Source: JALYZC01 sp963725645
Lineage (GTDB): Bacteria > Actinomycetota > Thermoleophilia > Solirubrobacterales > Solirubrobacteraceae
Direction of reading: 5' to 3'
Assembly (NCBI GenBank): GCA_963725645.1
Contig: CAVRZD010000006.1
Coordinates: 1,178,001-1,242,000 of the forward strand
Length of the DNA: 64,000 bases
Shown here: in pieces, positions 30,473 to 37,792 of the stretch
Layout: each line of letters starts with the position of its first letter
Position numbering within the stretch: position 1 is the first letter of the stretch
Program-made: the position numbers and the translations under genes
Notes under the pieces: model-generated
The model's database searches: none
What the model was told of the DNA's origin: nothing
Seen by the model: the letters and a program-made list of their open reading frames with translations, nothing else

Positions 30473-31114
30473 TCAGTCGCGGTCGATCAGCTCGTCGACG
30501 AGCGCGTTGGCGCAGTGCGGGCAGAACTGGCTGCCGGCGCCGCCGAGCAGCTCGGCCAGCGCGACGAGCCGTGAGCGCGCCGCCCGGTAGGACCGGTCGG
30601 AGGTCATCGCGTCGTAGGCGTCGCACACGGAGGTGATCCGGCTGGCGATCGGGATGTCGTAGCCGGCGAGGCCGTCCGGGTATCCGTTCCCGTCCCAGCG
30701 CTCGTGGCTGGCGCGCACGGCCGGGGCGAGGTGCGCCAGCTCGCGGACCTCGGCCACGGCCTCGGCGCCGATCGCCGGATGCGAGCGCATCGCCGCCCAC
30801 TCCTCCTCGTCGAGCGGCCCCGGCTTGGCGAGAATTGCGTCGGGGATGGCGAGCTTGCCGACGTCGTGGAGCAGGGCCACCTGCTCGACCTCCGCGACGT
30901 GGTCGCGCGGGAGGTCGAGGCGGCGCGCCACGCGACGAGCGAGGTCGACGACGACGTAGGAGTGCGCGGCCGTGGGCCGGTCGTGCGACTCGACCGCGTG
31001 CAGGAGGGCACGTCCGTTCGGTCCGTGGACGGGCAGCGATGCCTTGTCGGGCCGGGTGACTTCCGCGCTGGTGCGTCTCACGAGCTCCTCCTTGGGGACG
31101 ACCGGCACCTCCAC
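30473..31114 (-). CDS. HD-GYP-type metal-dependent phosphohydrolase
   Basis: A 213-residue protein with an HD-GYP domain and no sensory domain. Motifs: SHDRPTAAHSYVVVDLARRV, ALLHDVGKLAIPDAILAKPG (HDxGK metal ligands, ~residue 84), MRSHPAIGAEAV and SHERWDGNGYPDGLAGYDIP (HExxDGxGYP). ITSVCDAYDAMTSDRSYR, with the distal Asp, is also present. These domains usually hydrolyse cyclic di-GMP to pGpG or GMP; catalytic residues appear complete. The C-terminus CPHCANALVDELID contains a CxxC pair. It converges with smpB with only six bases between them. It is cytosolic, possibly controlled by partners. Confidence 0.85.
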   Translation of the reverse strand: MEVPVVPKEELVRRTSAEVTRPDKASLPVHGPNGRALLHAVESHDRPTAAHSYVVVDLARRVARRLDLPRDHVAEVEQVALLHDVGKLAIPDAILAKPGPLDEEEWAAMRSHPAIGAEAVAEVRELAHLAPAVRASHERWDGNGYPDGLAGYDIPIASRITSVCDAYDAMTSDRSYRAARSRLVALAELLGGAGSQFCPHCANALVDELIDRD

Positions 31115-31155
31115 GCATCACAACGCCGCCAGCACAGCGGGGTTGGAGACTTACG

Positions 31156-32034
31156 TCAGCCCAGCGTGCGCGGCAGGTGCGACAGGTCCATCCCAACGGC
31201 CAGCGCGACGATCAGGCCCACGTACACGGTCGCGACTGTGGCCCGGGCGCGTGGCGTGACGCGGTAGTAGGCGTTCTGCGCCTCGCCGCCGGCGCGCCGC
31301 TGGCGCCAGCGACGCCACGTCTCCATCCCGCCCAACAGCAGGATGATCAGCAGGATCGGGTTGGGAAACGCGATCGTGACCGCGACGAGCGCGGCGAAGC
31401 CGACGAACCACATCCACGGCGCCATCGCGGCCATCGCGCGGCCGCCGTCGAGCGGCACCACGGGGAGGAGGTTGAAGAGGTTGAGGAAGAAGCCGGTGAA
31501 GGCGAGGGCGCGCCAGATCTCGCCGCCGGTGAGGAGGTACACGGGGATGAGCGCGGCGGCGCCGAGCGAGCCCAGCACCGGGCCCGCGAGGCCGACGCGC
31601 GCCTCCGCGGTGGCGTTCTCGCCCAGGGACTTCGCCGCAACGACGGCGCCGAGGAAGGGGATGAACATCGGCGCGCTGGCGCGGATGCCCTCGCGACGGA
31701 GCTGGATCACGTGGCCCATCTCGTGGACGAGCAGCAGCAGGACGAAGCCGACCGCGAACGTCCAGCCGAAGAACAGGCTGTAGGCCGCGATCGAGACGAG
31801 CATGGAGCCGGAGGTCGTCAGCAGCTTGAGCTTCGGCAGCGCGACCAGCAGCAGCTTGAGCTTGGCCGCGAACTTCACGATCAGTGCGCCGATCGCGAGC
31901 GCGGTCGTCCCGACTCGTCGCCACAGCGGCCGGCGCTCGGGCTCGATGGGTCCGGTGGGGGGGACCGGCGGCACCGCGGCCGGTTCGGGCCCGGGCTGCG
32001 GCGGCTGCGGCGTGAGCCAGTGCGTGTGCTCCAT
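31156..32034 (-). CDS. M50 family site-2-type membrane metalloprotease
   Basis: A 292-residue polytopic protease. ATG 32034 begins MEHTHWLTPQPPQP, a His/Pro-rich cytosolic leader. About six helices follow, with the zinc motif LLLVHEMGHVIQL (HExxH, ~residue 115) and the third ligand Asp in NLFNLLPVVPLDGGRAM. FIPFLGAVVAAKSLGENATA lies between them. The family cleaves transmembrane proteins within the bilayer, for example anti-sigma factors, so the ECF sigma genes in the window are possible partners, though nothing links them directly. It has no PDZ or CBS domain. The gene is 42 bases upstream of the HD-GYP gene on the same strand. Confidence 0.88.
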   Translation of the reverse strand: MEHTHWLTPQPPQPGPEPAAVPPVPPTGPIEPERRPLWRRVGTTALAIGALIVKFAAKLKLLLVALPKLKLLTTSGSMLVSIAAYSLFFGWTFAVGFVLLLLVHEMGHVIQLRREGIRASAPMFIPFLGAVVAAKSLGENATAEARVGLAGPVLGSLGAAALIPVYLLTGGEIWRALAFTGFFLNLFNLLPVVPLDGGRAMAAMAPWMWFVGFAALVAVTIAFPNPILLIILLLGGMETWRRWRQRRAGGEAQNAYYRVTPRARATVATVYVGLIVALAVGMDLSHLPRTLG

Positions 32035-32446
32035 GCCGTCAATTCTGGCAGGTGCCGCCTGCCGGCCCGGGGCCTCGAGTCTTTTTCGCGGAGGATGCGG
32101 GAACGACGCTTGCGCGCCCGCGGGTCTCGTTCTAGGTTGGATCTCGACGCGGGTGTCAAGTCGCAGAGAGCGAGGCCACCGAGGTGAAAGGCCCTGCCGC
32201 CCAGAGATCCGGAAGCTTCGGCAACTGGAAGGAGGGCTCCTCAAGTGGCTTGCCCCGCGTCATTTTCGTGCCCGGGGCCGGCCCGATCCTTCGCTCCGGG
32301 TCCAGTCCGCGCGACCGGCCCGTTCCGCGGCCGTACCGCCGGCGCCGTTCCCTCACCGTCTCCGCCGTCGCACGCGAGCTGCGCGCCGAGCGCGCCCGCA
32401 TCGACGCGTCCTGACCCGGCTAGAATCGGGTGAGACATACACCCCT
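32035..32446. other. Intergenic region between the M50 protease and tmRNA genes
   Basis: 412 bases without a confident gene. A small ORF on the plus strand (GTG 32184 to 32414, 76 basic residues) has a possible GAGG upstream but no recognisable domain, so it is not called. The last 30 bases hold the tmRNA promoter -10 box. Confidence 0.5.
32421..32426 (+). promoter_or_regulatory. -10 box of the tmRNA promoter
   Basis: TAGAAT (5/6 match to TATAAT) ends 20 bases before the mature 5' end of tmRNA. No convincing -35 box stands at 16-18 bases, so recognition may rely on the -10 box. A short leader would be trimmed by RNase P. Confidence 0.45.
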
Positions 32447-32811
32447 GGGGACGACAGGCTTCGACGTGGTCGGCTCGTGGGGGTGGTTGCGAGTCGAGGT
32501 CCCGGGAGGCCTCGTAAAACACCCGGGAAAACCATAAGTGCGGACTCTCACGAGTACGCCCTCGCCGCTTAGCCACTAGCTAAGCCGTGAGGTCTCGGCC
32601 CCCGCTGGCCTGCGGCGGGGATGCCCGGGATCAGAAAGCAGGCTTACCCTGAAGCGTGTCGCTCCCAGCGCGACGGGGACATCTTTCGGGAGCTGGTCCT
32701 TCGCAACCCGGCCGGCGTGGCGAGCGGAGGACGAGATCAGAGCGCCGGCTACGCTCGTAGAAGCCACCTTTCACGCGACCGCGGACGCGGGTTCGATTCC
32801 CGCCGTCTCCA
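32447..32811 (+). ncRNA. ssrA: Transfer-messenger RNA (tmRNA)
   Basis: The 5' end GGGGACGACAGGCTTCGACG and the 3' end with T-arm GCGGGTTCGATTCCCGC and acceptor strand CGTCTCC plus discriminator A form a seven-pair alanyl acceptor stem (GGGGACG with CGTCTCC, one G-U). The tag reading frame runs from 32540 to 32572, GCG GAC TCT ... GCT TAG, giving ADSHEYALAA. This is close to the actinobacterial ADSH...YALAA tag and ends in the ALAA degron. CCA is not encoded (ACTG follows), so it must be added afterwards. The RNA rescues stalled ribosomes together with SmpB. The 365-base length is typical. Confidence 0.95.
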
Positions 32812-32925
32812 CTGAATACTTGCTTGCTTGTCGGCCGCGCCTGGGCTCAGCTATCGGGCTCCGCATCAGGCGCCGGTTGGTGCATCCATGCGCGGGACCA
32901 TCATCGGGGTATCGTGCGTTGGCCC

Positions 32926-34317
32926 ATGCCTCCGGAGACCCACTACGCGAAAAGCGGTGAGATCAACATCGCTTACCAGGTCGTCGGCAACGGTCCGCTC
33001 GACCTCGTCTTCGTGCCGGGCTTCATCTCGCACTTGGACCTGCAGTGGGCGGACCCGCGGATCGCGCGCTTCCTCGAGAAGCTTGGCTCGTTCTCGCGGC
33101 TGATCCTGTTTGACAAGCGGGGCACGGGCCTTTCCGATCCGGTCGCCGCGCCGGCGCCGCTGGAGGATCGCATTGACGACGTTCGCGTGGTGATGGACGC
33201 CGCCGGTTCGGAGCGCGCTGCACTGTTCGGACTGTCGGAGGGCGGGCCCATGAGCGTCCTCTTCGCGGCGACGTATCCCGAGCGCACGCGCGCCCTGATC
33301 CTCTGCGGCACCTTTGCCACCGGAACACTGGATCCCGATGACAACCCGGCCGGGCAGCGCTGGGTGGACGAATTCACGCGAGTGCGCGCTGCGGCCGATC
33401 ACTGGGGCGAGGGTCGCACCCTTGAGATCTTCGCGCCGAGCGCCGACAGCGAGCGCGACCGGATCGGGCGCGGCATCTTCGAGCGCTCGGCCGCCAGTCC
33501 TCAGATGACGCGCACACTGCTGGACATGGTCGTCGAGACCGACGTCCGGGATCTCCTGCCCAGCATCCGCGTGCCGACACTGGTACTCCACCGCGAGGAG
33601 GAGTTCGTGCCGGTCGAGTCCGCGCGCTACCTGGCGGAGCACATTCCCGGCGCGCAGTTGGTCGTGTTGCCAGGGGCGGACCACATCCCCTTCTACGGCG
33701 ACGCCGACGGTTACGCCGAGGAGATCGAGGAGTTCCTGACCGGCGCCCGGCACGCGCCCCCATCCGATCGCGTGCTCACGACCGTGATGTTCACCGACAT
33801 CGTTGGCTCCACGGAGCGTGCGGGGGCGCTCGGGGATGCGCGCTGGCGGGAGCTGGTGGGCCGCCACGACGAGCTCGTGCGCTCAGAGCTCGAGCAGCAC
33901 CGGGGCCGCGAAGTCAAGACCATGGGCGACGGCTTCCTGGCCACATTCGACGGCCCCGCGCGTGGGATCCGCTGTGCCCGCGCGATCGCGGACGAGGTGC
34001 AAGCGCTCGACATCGGGCTGCGAGCCGGGCTGCATACCGGCGAGTGCGAGCGCGTCGGCGATGACATCGGCGGCATGGCCGTCAACATCGGCGCCCGGAT
34101 CAGCGCACTTGCCGGCGCGGACGAGGTGCTCGTCTCGAGCACCGTCAAAGACCTCGTCGTGGGCTCGGGCATCTCGTTCACCGACCGCGGAGCCCAACAG
34201 CTCAAAGGGGTGCCGGGCGAGTGGCATGTGTTCGCCGTGGACAGGGTCGAGATGCCGGCCAGCAGCCGGCTCGTGCCAGATACCCGCGAGCAGCGGCTGT
34301 CTTTCACGGACTCCTGA
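32926..34317 (+). CDS. Alpha/beta hydrolase fused to class III adenylate/guanylate cyclase domain
   Basis: A 463-residue fusion. Residues ~1-285 form an alpha/beta hydrolase with the nucleophile elbow FGLSEGGPMSV (Ser), RGTGLSDP, and His in PGADHIPFYGDADG. Residues ~290-450 form a class III nucleotide cyclase: TVMFTDIVGSTERAG (first metal Asp), GREVKTMGDGFLATF (second Asp, purine-contact Lys), GLHTGECE, GGMAVNIGARISALA (transition-state Asn/Arg) and TVKDLVVGSGISF. All catalytic residues seem present, so cAMP or cGMP synthesis controlled by a hydrolase-like sensor is plausible. ATG 32926 aligns with the paralogue at 44539; TATCGT lies ten bases upstream. It is the first gene after tmRNA. Confidence 0.88.
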   Translation: MPPETHYAKSGEINIAYQVVGNGPLDLVFVPGFISHLDLQWADPRIARFLEKLGSFSRLILFDKRGTGLSDPVAAPAPLEDRIDDVRVVMDAAGSERAALFGLSEGGPMSVLFAATYPERTRALILCGTFATGTLDPDDNPAGQRWVDEFTRVRAAADHWGEGRTLEIFAPSADSERDRIGRGIFERSAASPQMTRTLLDMVVETDVRDLLPSIRVPTLVLHREEEFVPVESARYLAEHIPGAQLVVLPGADHIPFYGDADGYAEEIEEFLTGARHAPPSDRVLTTVMFTDIVGSTERAGALGDARWRELVGRHDELVRSELEQHRGREVKTMGDGFLATFDGPARGIRCARAIADEVQALDIGLRAGLHTGECERVGDDIGGMAVNIGARISALAGADEVLVSSTVKDLVVGSGISFTDRGAQQLKGVPGEWHVFAVDRVEMPASSRLVPDTREQRLSFTDS

Positions 34318-34765
34318 AGACGCTAGTCGCGATCGCGTCGTACTGAGAAAGCCCCCCAGAGGAGATCAGCGGTGTTCCGCAGGTTGCTCAGGAGAGTTGT
34401 GAGCGTCTTCTGACAATCCAGAATCGTCGGCCCACCGGGCCGGGCGGCTTTTCGACCTTCGAAGGGCATCCTGGGGCTTCTGCGTTGCATGGAGGCTGTT
34501 GCACAAAGCGCCCAGATTCGCCGGCCCGGTCGGTGGTGGGATAATCGACGCTGGACGCGGTATCACACGAGGCTGCTCTCCCATGGTGGGCCGTGCCGAA
34601 AGGCCCGATGCATGGTGGTGTCCCACGACCAATCGATGCACCGGCGTTTGGGGTGGTTTGTGCAACAGCCACCATGGAAAGCAGGAGCGCCCAGCCGCCG
34701 TTGCCGACCCGGCGGCCCCTCTCGCCCGTGGCAGGAGGGACCGTGCCCAGGCGGTGTTGCTCTCC
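34318..34765. other. Gene-poor stretch containing a fold-back element
   Basis: 448 bases with no supported gene; ORFs on both strands here are overlapping and compositionally odd. The centre (34488-34676) is an inverted-repeat element described separately. GC content is visibly lower than in neighbouring genes. Confidence 0.5.
34488..34676. mobile_element. MITE-like fold-back element with 20-bp terminal inverted repeats
   Basis: The left end CATGGAGGCTGTTGCACAAA (34488-34507) and the reverse complement of the right end CATGGTGGCTGTTGCACAAA (34657-34676) match at 19 of 20 positions. Further imperfect inverted similarity continues inward (CGCCGG, GGTGGTGGGA against GGTCGTGGGA). The size (~189 bp) and lack of a transposase gene suggest a non-autonomous element or a decayed insertion sequence. 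The GGCTGTTGCACAAA terminus resembles ends of several IS families, which is a recollection, not a search. Confidence 0.55.
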
Positions 34766-35050
34766 TTAGAACTGGAGGACCGTGTCTCCCTCGGTGATCG
34801 CGGGCGGGTCGGCTGTCCCGCTCACGTTCTCCTTCACCCACTCCGCAGCGCGCCTGGAGGACTCGTCCGTCCCGGCCTTGTCTTCGCAGACCGTCACGGT
34901 CACGCCGCCGTCGCCACTTCGAAGCGCCGCGTAGTTGACGAAGCCTGGGACCCCGCTGATGAGGGCCTTCACGTCCGCCTCCCGCTGCCCAAGAAGATCG
35001 AAGAGCTCCGACGCCCCTTGGCCCGAATAGGTCCGAACAACTGCGTACAT
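34766..35050 (-). CDS. Small conserved hypothetical protein (dimeric alpha-beta-barrel-like)
   Basis: A 94-residue protein starting at ATG 35050 behind AAGGAAGG. It reads YAVVRTYSGQGASELFDLLG, VKALISGVPGFVNYAALRSG and GGVTVTVCEDKAGTDESSRR, then ENVSGTADPPAITEGDTVLQ. The pattern strand, two helices, strands fits the ferredoxin-like dimeric barrel of ABM/EthD-type proteins, in which VPGFVNYAAL and TVTVCEDK are the central strands. Such proteins occur widely in actinobacteria and rhizobia with unknown function. It has no catalytic residues that can be named. A longer in-frame ORF upstream (to 35119) is not needed. Confidence 0.75.
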   Translation of the reverse strand: MYAVVRTYSGQGASELFDLLGQREADVKALISGVPGFVNYAALRSGDGGVTVTVCEDKAGTDESSRRAAEWVKENVSGTADPPAITEGDTVLQF

Positions 35051-35671
35051 GCGGCCTTCCTTTCGCGTGGCTGATGCCACTTCGATGACCTTCCGAACCA
35101 ACCTATCCGACCCCCGCAAGGGTTGCCGGATCGGACGAAACGCGAGCGTCGCGTCGCAAGCTCGACCATGCCGCTCTGGACGACGGGCAGGCGCAGCACA
35201 AGAGCGTCATCGCGCTACCGCGTCCGCATGGAATGGAGCGTCTGCGCGGCGCGCGCGCTGCTACCGGTTCCGACGTCGGTCCTCCCTGGGAGCGACCGGG
35301 GAGCAGGGCTCAGCAGCGTTCAGTCCAACTGCGAGCCATGTGCGGGGAACAGCGACGGGTTCGACAGTCGTCCCATCAACTCCATCGGCACCGGAAAGCC
35401 GCTCGGTTGAGCGGCTTTCCCGGTTCCACGGCGACGCGCGTCGCTACCGGCTGAGCGAGGCGGCGCAGTGGCGGCCGCTGCTGGCGGCGGGCGGCTGAGG
35501 GGCGTTCAGCCGACGCAATCGTCGGGCCTGTCCGGTCGGCTGGGTCCTCGCGGAGAGAACGCGCGCGGCCCGAGGCCCTCTCTGCCGGGCGTGTTCCGTA
35601 ACGAGACTCACGAGTATCGAAAGTATGCTACCGTGTGACTTCCGGAACCAGTGAGTTCTGAAAGATCGCAG
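35051..35671. other. 620-base region with no supported gene
   Basis: Competing ORFs in three frames here lack starts with ribosome-binding sites and any domain. It holds a strong hairpin at 35393-35420 and, before it, a stretch (35350-35384) with GGTTCGACAG and TCAACTCCA that faintly recalls the 3' half of a tRNA, but no cloverleaf can be completed. The last 60 bases should contain the promoter of the TetR gene (TATGCT at 35624-35629). Confidence 0.5.
35393..35420. terminator. Hairpin in gene-free region, possible terminator
   Basis: GGAAAGCCGCTC, loop GGTT, GAGCGGCTTTCC: a perfect 12-bp stem. No gene on the plus strand ends just before it, so it may terminate an unrecognised small RNA or mark a decayed locus. 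Confidence 0.5.
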
Positions 35672-36307
35672 ATGACCGACAAGACAGCGACGAGCGCACA
35701 ACGTTCGATGGGCAGGCCCCGTGACGAGCGTGCCGATCGGGCGATCCTCTCTGCCACGCTCGAGCTGATGGCCGAAAATGGCGCCCGCGACCTCCGCATG
35801 GATGACGTCGCCGGCCGCGCCGGAGTGGGTAAGGCCACGATCTACCGCCGGTACCGCTCGAAGGACGAGCTGATAACGGCCGCTGTCGCAGGGCTGGTGA
35901 GCGAGATCCGGGTTCCGGACACGGGGCGCACGCGGGCCGACCTCCTCGCCCTCATGCGGAGCGCTGTCGACGTCTATCGCGGGTCGGTGGAGGCCGCTGT
36001 CATGCCCAGCCTGGTGGAGGCCATGAGCAGGGACGCCGAGCTCGCTCGCCTGGTGCGCGAGGGCTTCCTCGCACGACGGCGCGCGGCGCTGCGGACAGTG
36101 CTCGAACGCGGGATCGAGCGCGGCGACCTCCGCGGCGACTTGGACGTCGACCTCGCCCTCGACGTGCTCGGCGGACCGCTCTTCTACCGGCTGCTGATCA
36201 CCGGCGGGCCGATCGACGAGCGGCTCGCCGAAGGCGTCGCCGACCTGATCATGCGCGGCTTCGCACCACAAGCGAAATCCACCGAACGACGGAAGGAAAC
36301 GAGATGA
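35672..36307 (+). CDS. TetR/AcrR-family transcriptional regulator
   Basis: A 211-residue repressor-type protein (ATG 35672; GTG 35651 would add seven residues). The N-terminal helix-turn-helix reads ADRAILSATLELMAENGARD then MDDVAGRAGVGKATIYRRYR, followed by SKDELITAAVAGLV. The C-terminal domain (FLARRRAALRTVLERGIERG, LGGPLFYRLLITGGPIDERL) matches the TetR_C group that ends in PLFYRLLxxGGPI. It is the first gene of a three-gene run whose stop overlaps the next ATG (ATGA). It therefore probably controls the metallo-hydrolase and SRPBCC genes behind it. The effector is unknown. Confidence 0.9.
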   Translation: MTDKTATSAQRSMGRPRDERADRAILSATLELMAENGARDLRMDDVAGRAGVGKATIYRRYRSKDELITAAVAGLVSEIRVPDTGRTRADLLALMRSAVDVYRGSVEAAVMPSLVEAMSRDAELARLVREGFLARRRAALRTVLERGIERGDLRGDLDVDLALDVLGGPLFYRLLITGGPIDERLAEGVADLIMRGFAPQAKSTERRKETR

Positions 36308-37155
36308 AGATCCACGCAATCCAGACCGGGACCGTCGCCATCACGACGAAGTGGCGCGAGGGCGTGGGACATGGCCGACGCCGACTCGTCAGCACGCTCC
36401 TTGACCGCGAGTGGACCGAGCCGCTTCCGATCTACGCCTTTGTCATCGAGCACCCCGAGGGCGTGATCGTCGTCGACACCGGCGAGACGGCCCGTGTCTC
36501 CGAGCCCGGTTACTTCCCGCGCTGGCAACCGTTCTTCCGCTTCGCCGTTCGCGAGCAGGTGCAGCCCGAGCAGGAGATCGGCCCTCGGCTCGAGCAGCTC
36601 GGGATCCTGCCGTCCGATGTCCGCCGCGTCGTCGTGACTCATCTCCACACCGACCACGCGGGCGGGCTCCACCACTTCCCGGACAACGAGATCCTCGTCT
36701 CGAGGGTCGAGCTTGCCTACGCGCAAGGGCTGCGTGGCCGCCTTCGCGGCTACCCGAACAAGCGCTGGCCCGCCTGGTTTCGCCCGACCCTGGTCGACCT
36801 GCCGGCCGTTCGGTTCGGCCCGTTCCCCGCGAGCATGGCGCTAACGGAGGCAGGCGACGTAACCCTCGTGCCGGTCCCGGGACACAGCCCCGGCCAGCTC
36901 GCCGTCGTCGTGGAAGACGGCGACCACGCGGTCTTCCTCGCGGCCGACAGCTCCTACACCGAGGACGCCCTGCTTCGCGGAGTCGTTGATGGCGTCGGCC
37001 CCGACGAGGCCGCCGAGCGGCTCACCCACGAGCGCATCCGCGCTTATGCAGCCGAGAGCCCCACCGTCTATCTGCCGACGCATGACCCCGAGACTGCAAC
37101 GCGACTGGCAGAGCGCCAGACGATCGGAGCTGCGCGGGAGGAGGCGATCGCGTGA
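36304..37155 (+). CDS. Metallo-beta-lactamase-fold hydrolase (lactonase-like)
   Basis: A 283-residue MBL-fold enzyme. The zinc motif is VVVTHLHTDHAGGLHHF (HxHxDH, ~residue 113). Further ligands lie in PVPGHSPGQLAVVV (His) and FLAADSSYTED (Asp), and a final His in YLPTHDPETA. The domain arrangement, with an N-terminal VFIEHPEGV-like strand (YAFVIEHPEGVIVVDTG), is that of the AHL-lactonase/AttM group, so hydrolysis of a lactone or another ester is likely. The natural substrate is not known. It overlaps the TetR gene upstream and the SRPBCC gene downstream by four bases each, so the three proteins are made as a unit, perhaps for detoxification of one compound. Confidence 0.88.
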   Translation: MKIHAIQTGTVAITTKWREGVGHGRRRLVSTLLDREWTEPLPIYAFVIEHPEGVIVVDTGETARVSEPGYFPRWQPFFRFAVREQVQPEQEIGPRLEQLGILPSDVRRVVVTHLHTDHAGGLHHFPDNEILVSRVELAYAQGLRGRLRGYPNKRWPAWFRPTLVDLPAVRFGPFPASMALTEAGDVTLVPVPGHSPGQLAVVVEDGDHAVFLAADSSYTEDALLRGVVDGVGPDEAAERLTHERIRAYAAESPTVYLPTHDPETATRLAERQTIGAAREEAIA

Positions 37156-37613
37156 TCACCTTCGCAACCAGCGTACGCATCGAGTGCCCGATCGAGGAGG
37201 TCTTCGCCTTCGTTTCGGACCCGCTCCTGTTCCCGCGCTGGAATTCGGCGGTGCAGACCCTGCACGGCACCTCCGGAGAGACGGGCGGGCTGGGCTCGAC
37301 GTACTCGATGCGGCGAGAGATACCGACCGGTCGAGTCGAGAACGAACTCGAGGTCTTCGAGCGCGAGCATGCCACCGAGTTCGGCATCCGTACAACTTCG
37401 GGGCCGACGCCTTTTTCTTACCGCTACCAATTTGCCCCTGACGGCGCCGGCACGGTCGTCCACCTGGACGCCACCGTCGAGCTGCCGGGGGTGGCCGCCG
37501 TGCTCGGGCCGCTCGCGGCGCGCGGGGTCAGGCGAGGCGTCGACGCGAACTTCGCTGCTCTCAAGCGCACGCTTGAGGCGAGTGCGAAAGACACAGAATC
37601 CGCGTCCGCATAG
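37152..37613 (+). CDS. SRPBCC family protein (polyketide cyclase/dehydrase-like)
   Basis: A 153-residue helix-grip protein with a GTG start overlapping the upstream stop (GTGA). The first strand and helix TSVRIECPIEEVFAFVSDPL then FPRWNSAVQTLHGTSG are the usual START/SRPBCC opening. Strands VENELEVFEREHATEFGI and FSYRYQFAPDGAGTVVHLDA follow, and the long C-terminal helix (RGVRRGVDANFAALKRTLEA) closes the cavity. The fold binds hydrophobic ligands. It has no enzyme residues to predict catalysis. Its place behind a TetR regulator and a hydrolase suggests a role in the same compound response. Confidence 0.85.
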   Translation: MITFATSVRIECPIEEVFAFVSDPLLFPRWNSAVQTLHGTSGETGGLGSTYSMRREIPTGRVENELEVFEREHATEFGIRTTSGPTPFSYRYQFAPDGAGTVVHLDATVELPGVAAVLGPLAARGVRRGVDANFAALKRTLEASAKDTESASA

Positions 37614-37792
37614 ACAGCGAGGGCGCTCGCGACGCTTCTAACGAGGGTCCCCACACCTGCGGACTGCCGGAGCCGTTGGCGAGCATCTCGGCTCATTCAC
37701 AAGGCAATCCGTAGTTGGCCTCGACCGACCGAGTACCCACGCCGGATGCGCAAGGGCAAGTAAGGCTGCACGCTTTGATGGAAAGGACGCGA

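Noticed and set aside
32184..32414. 76-residue basic ORF between the M50 protease and tmRNA genes
   Set aside because: Weak ribosome-binding site, no domain, composition like untranslated GC-rich DNA; left as part of the intergenic region.
35310..35384. tRNA gene or tRNA-Sec
   Set aside because: GGTTCGACAG and TCAACTCCA resemble a 3' half, but no acceptor pairing, D-arm or anticodon arm could be built.
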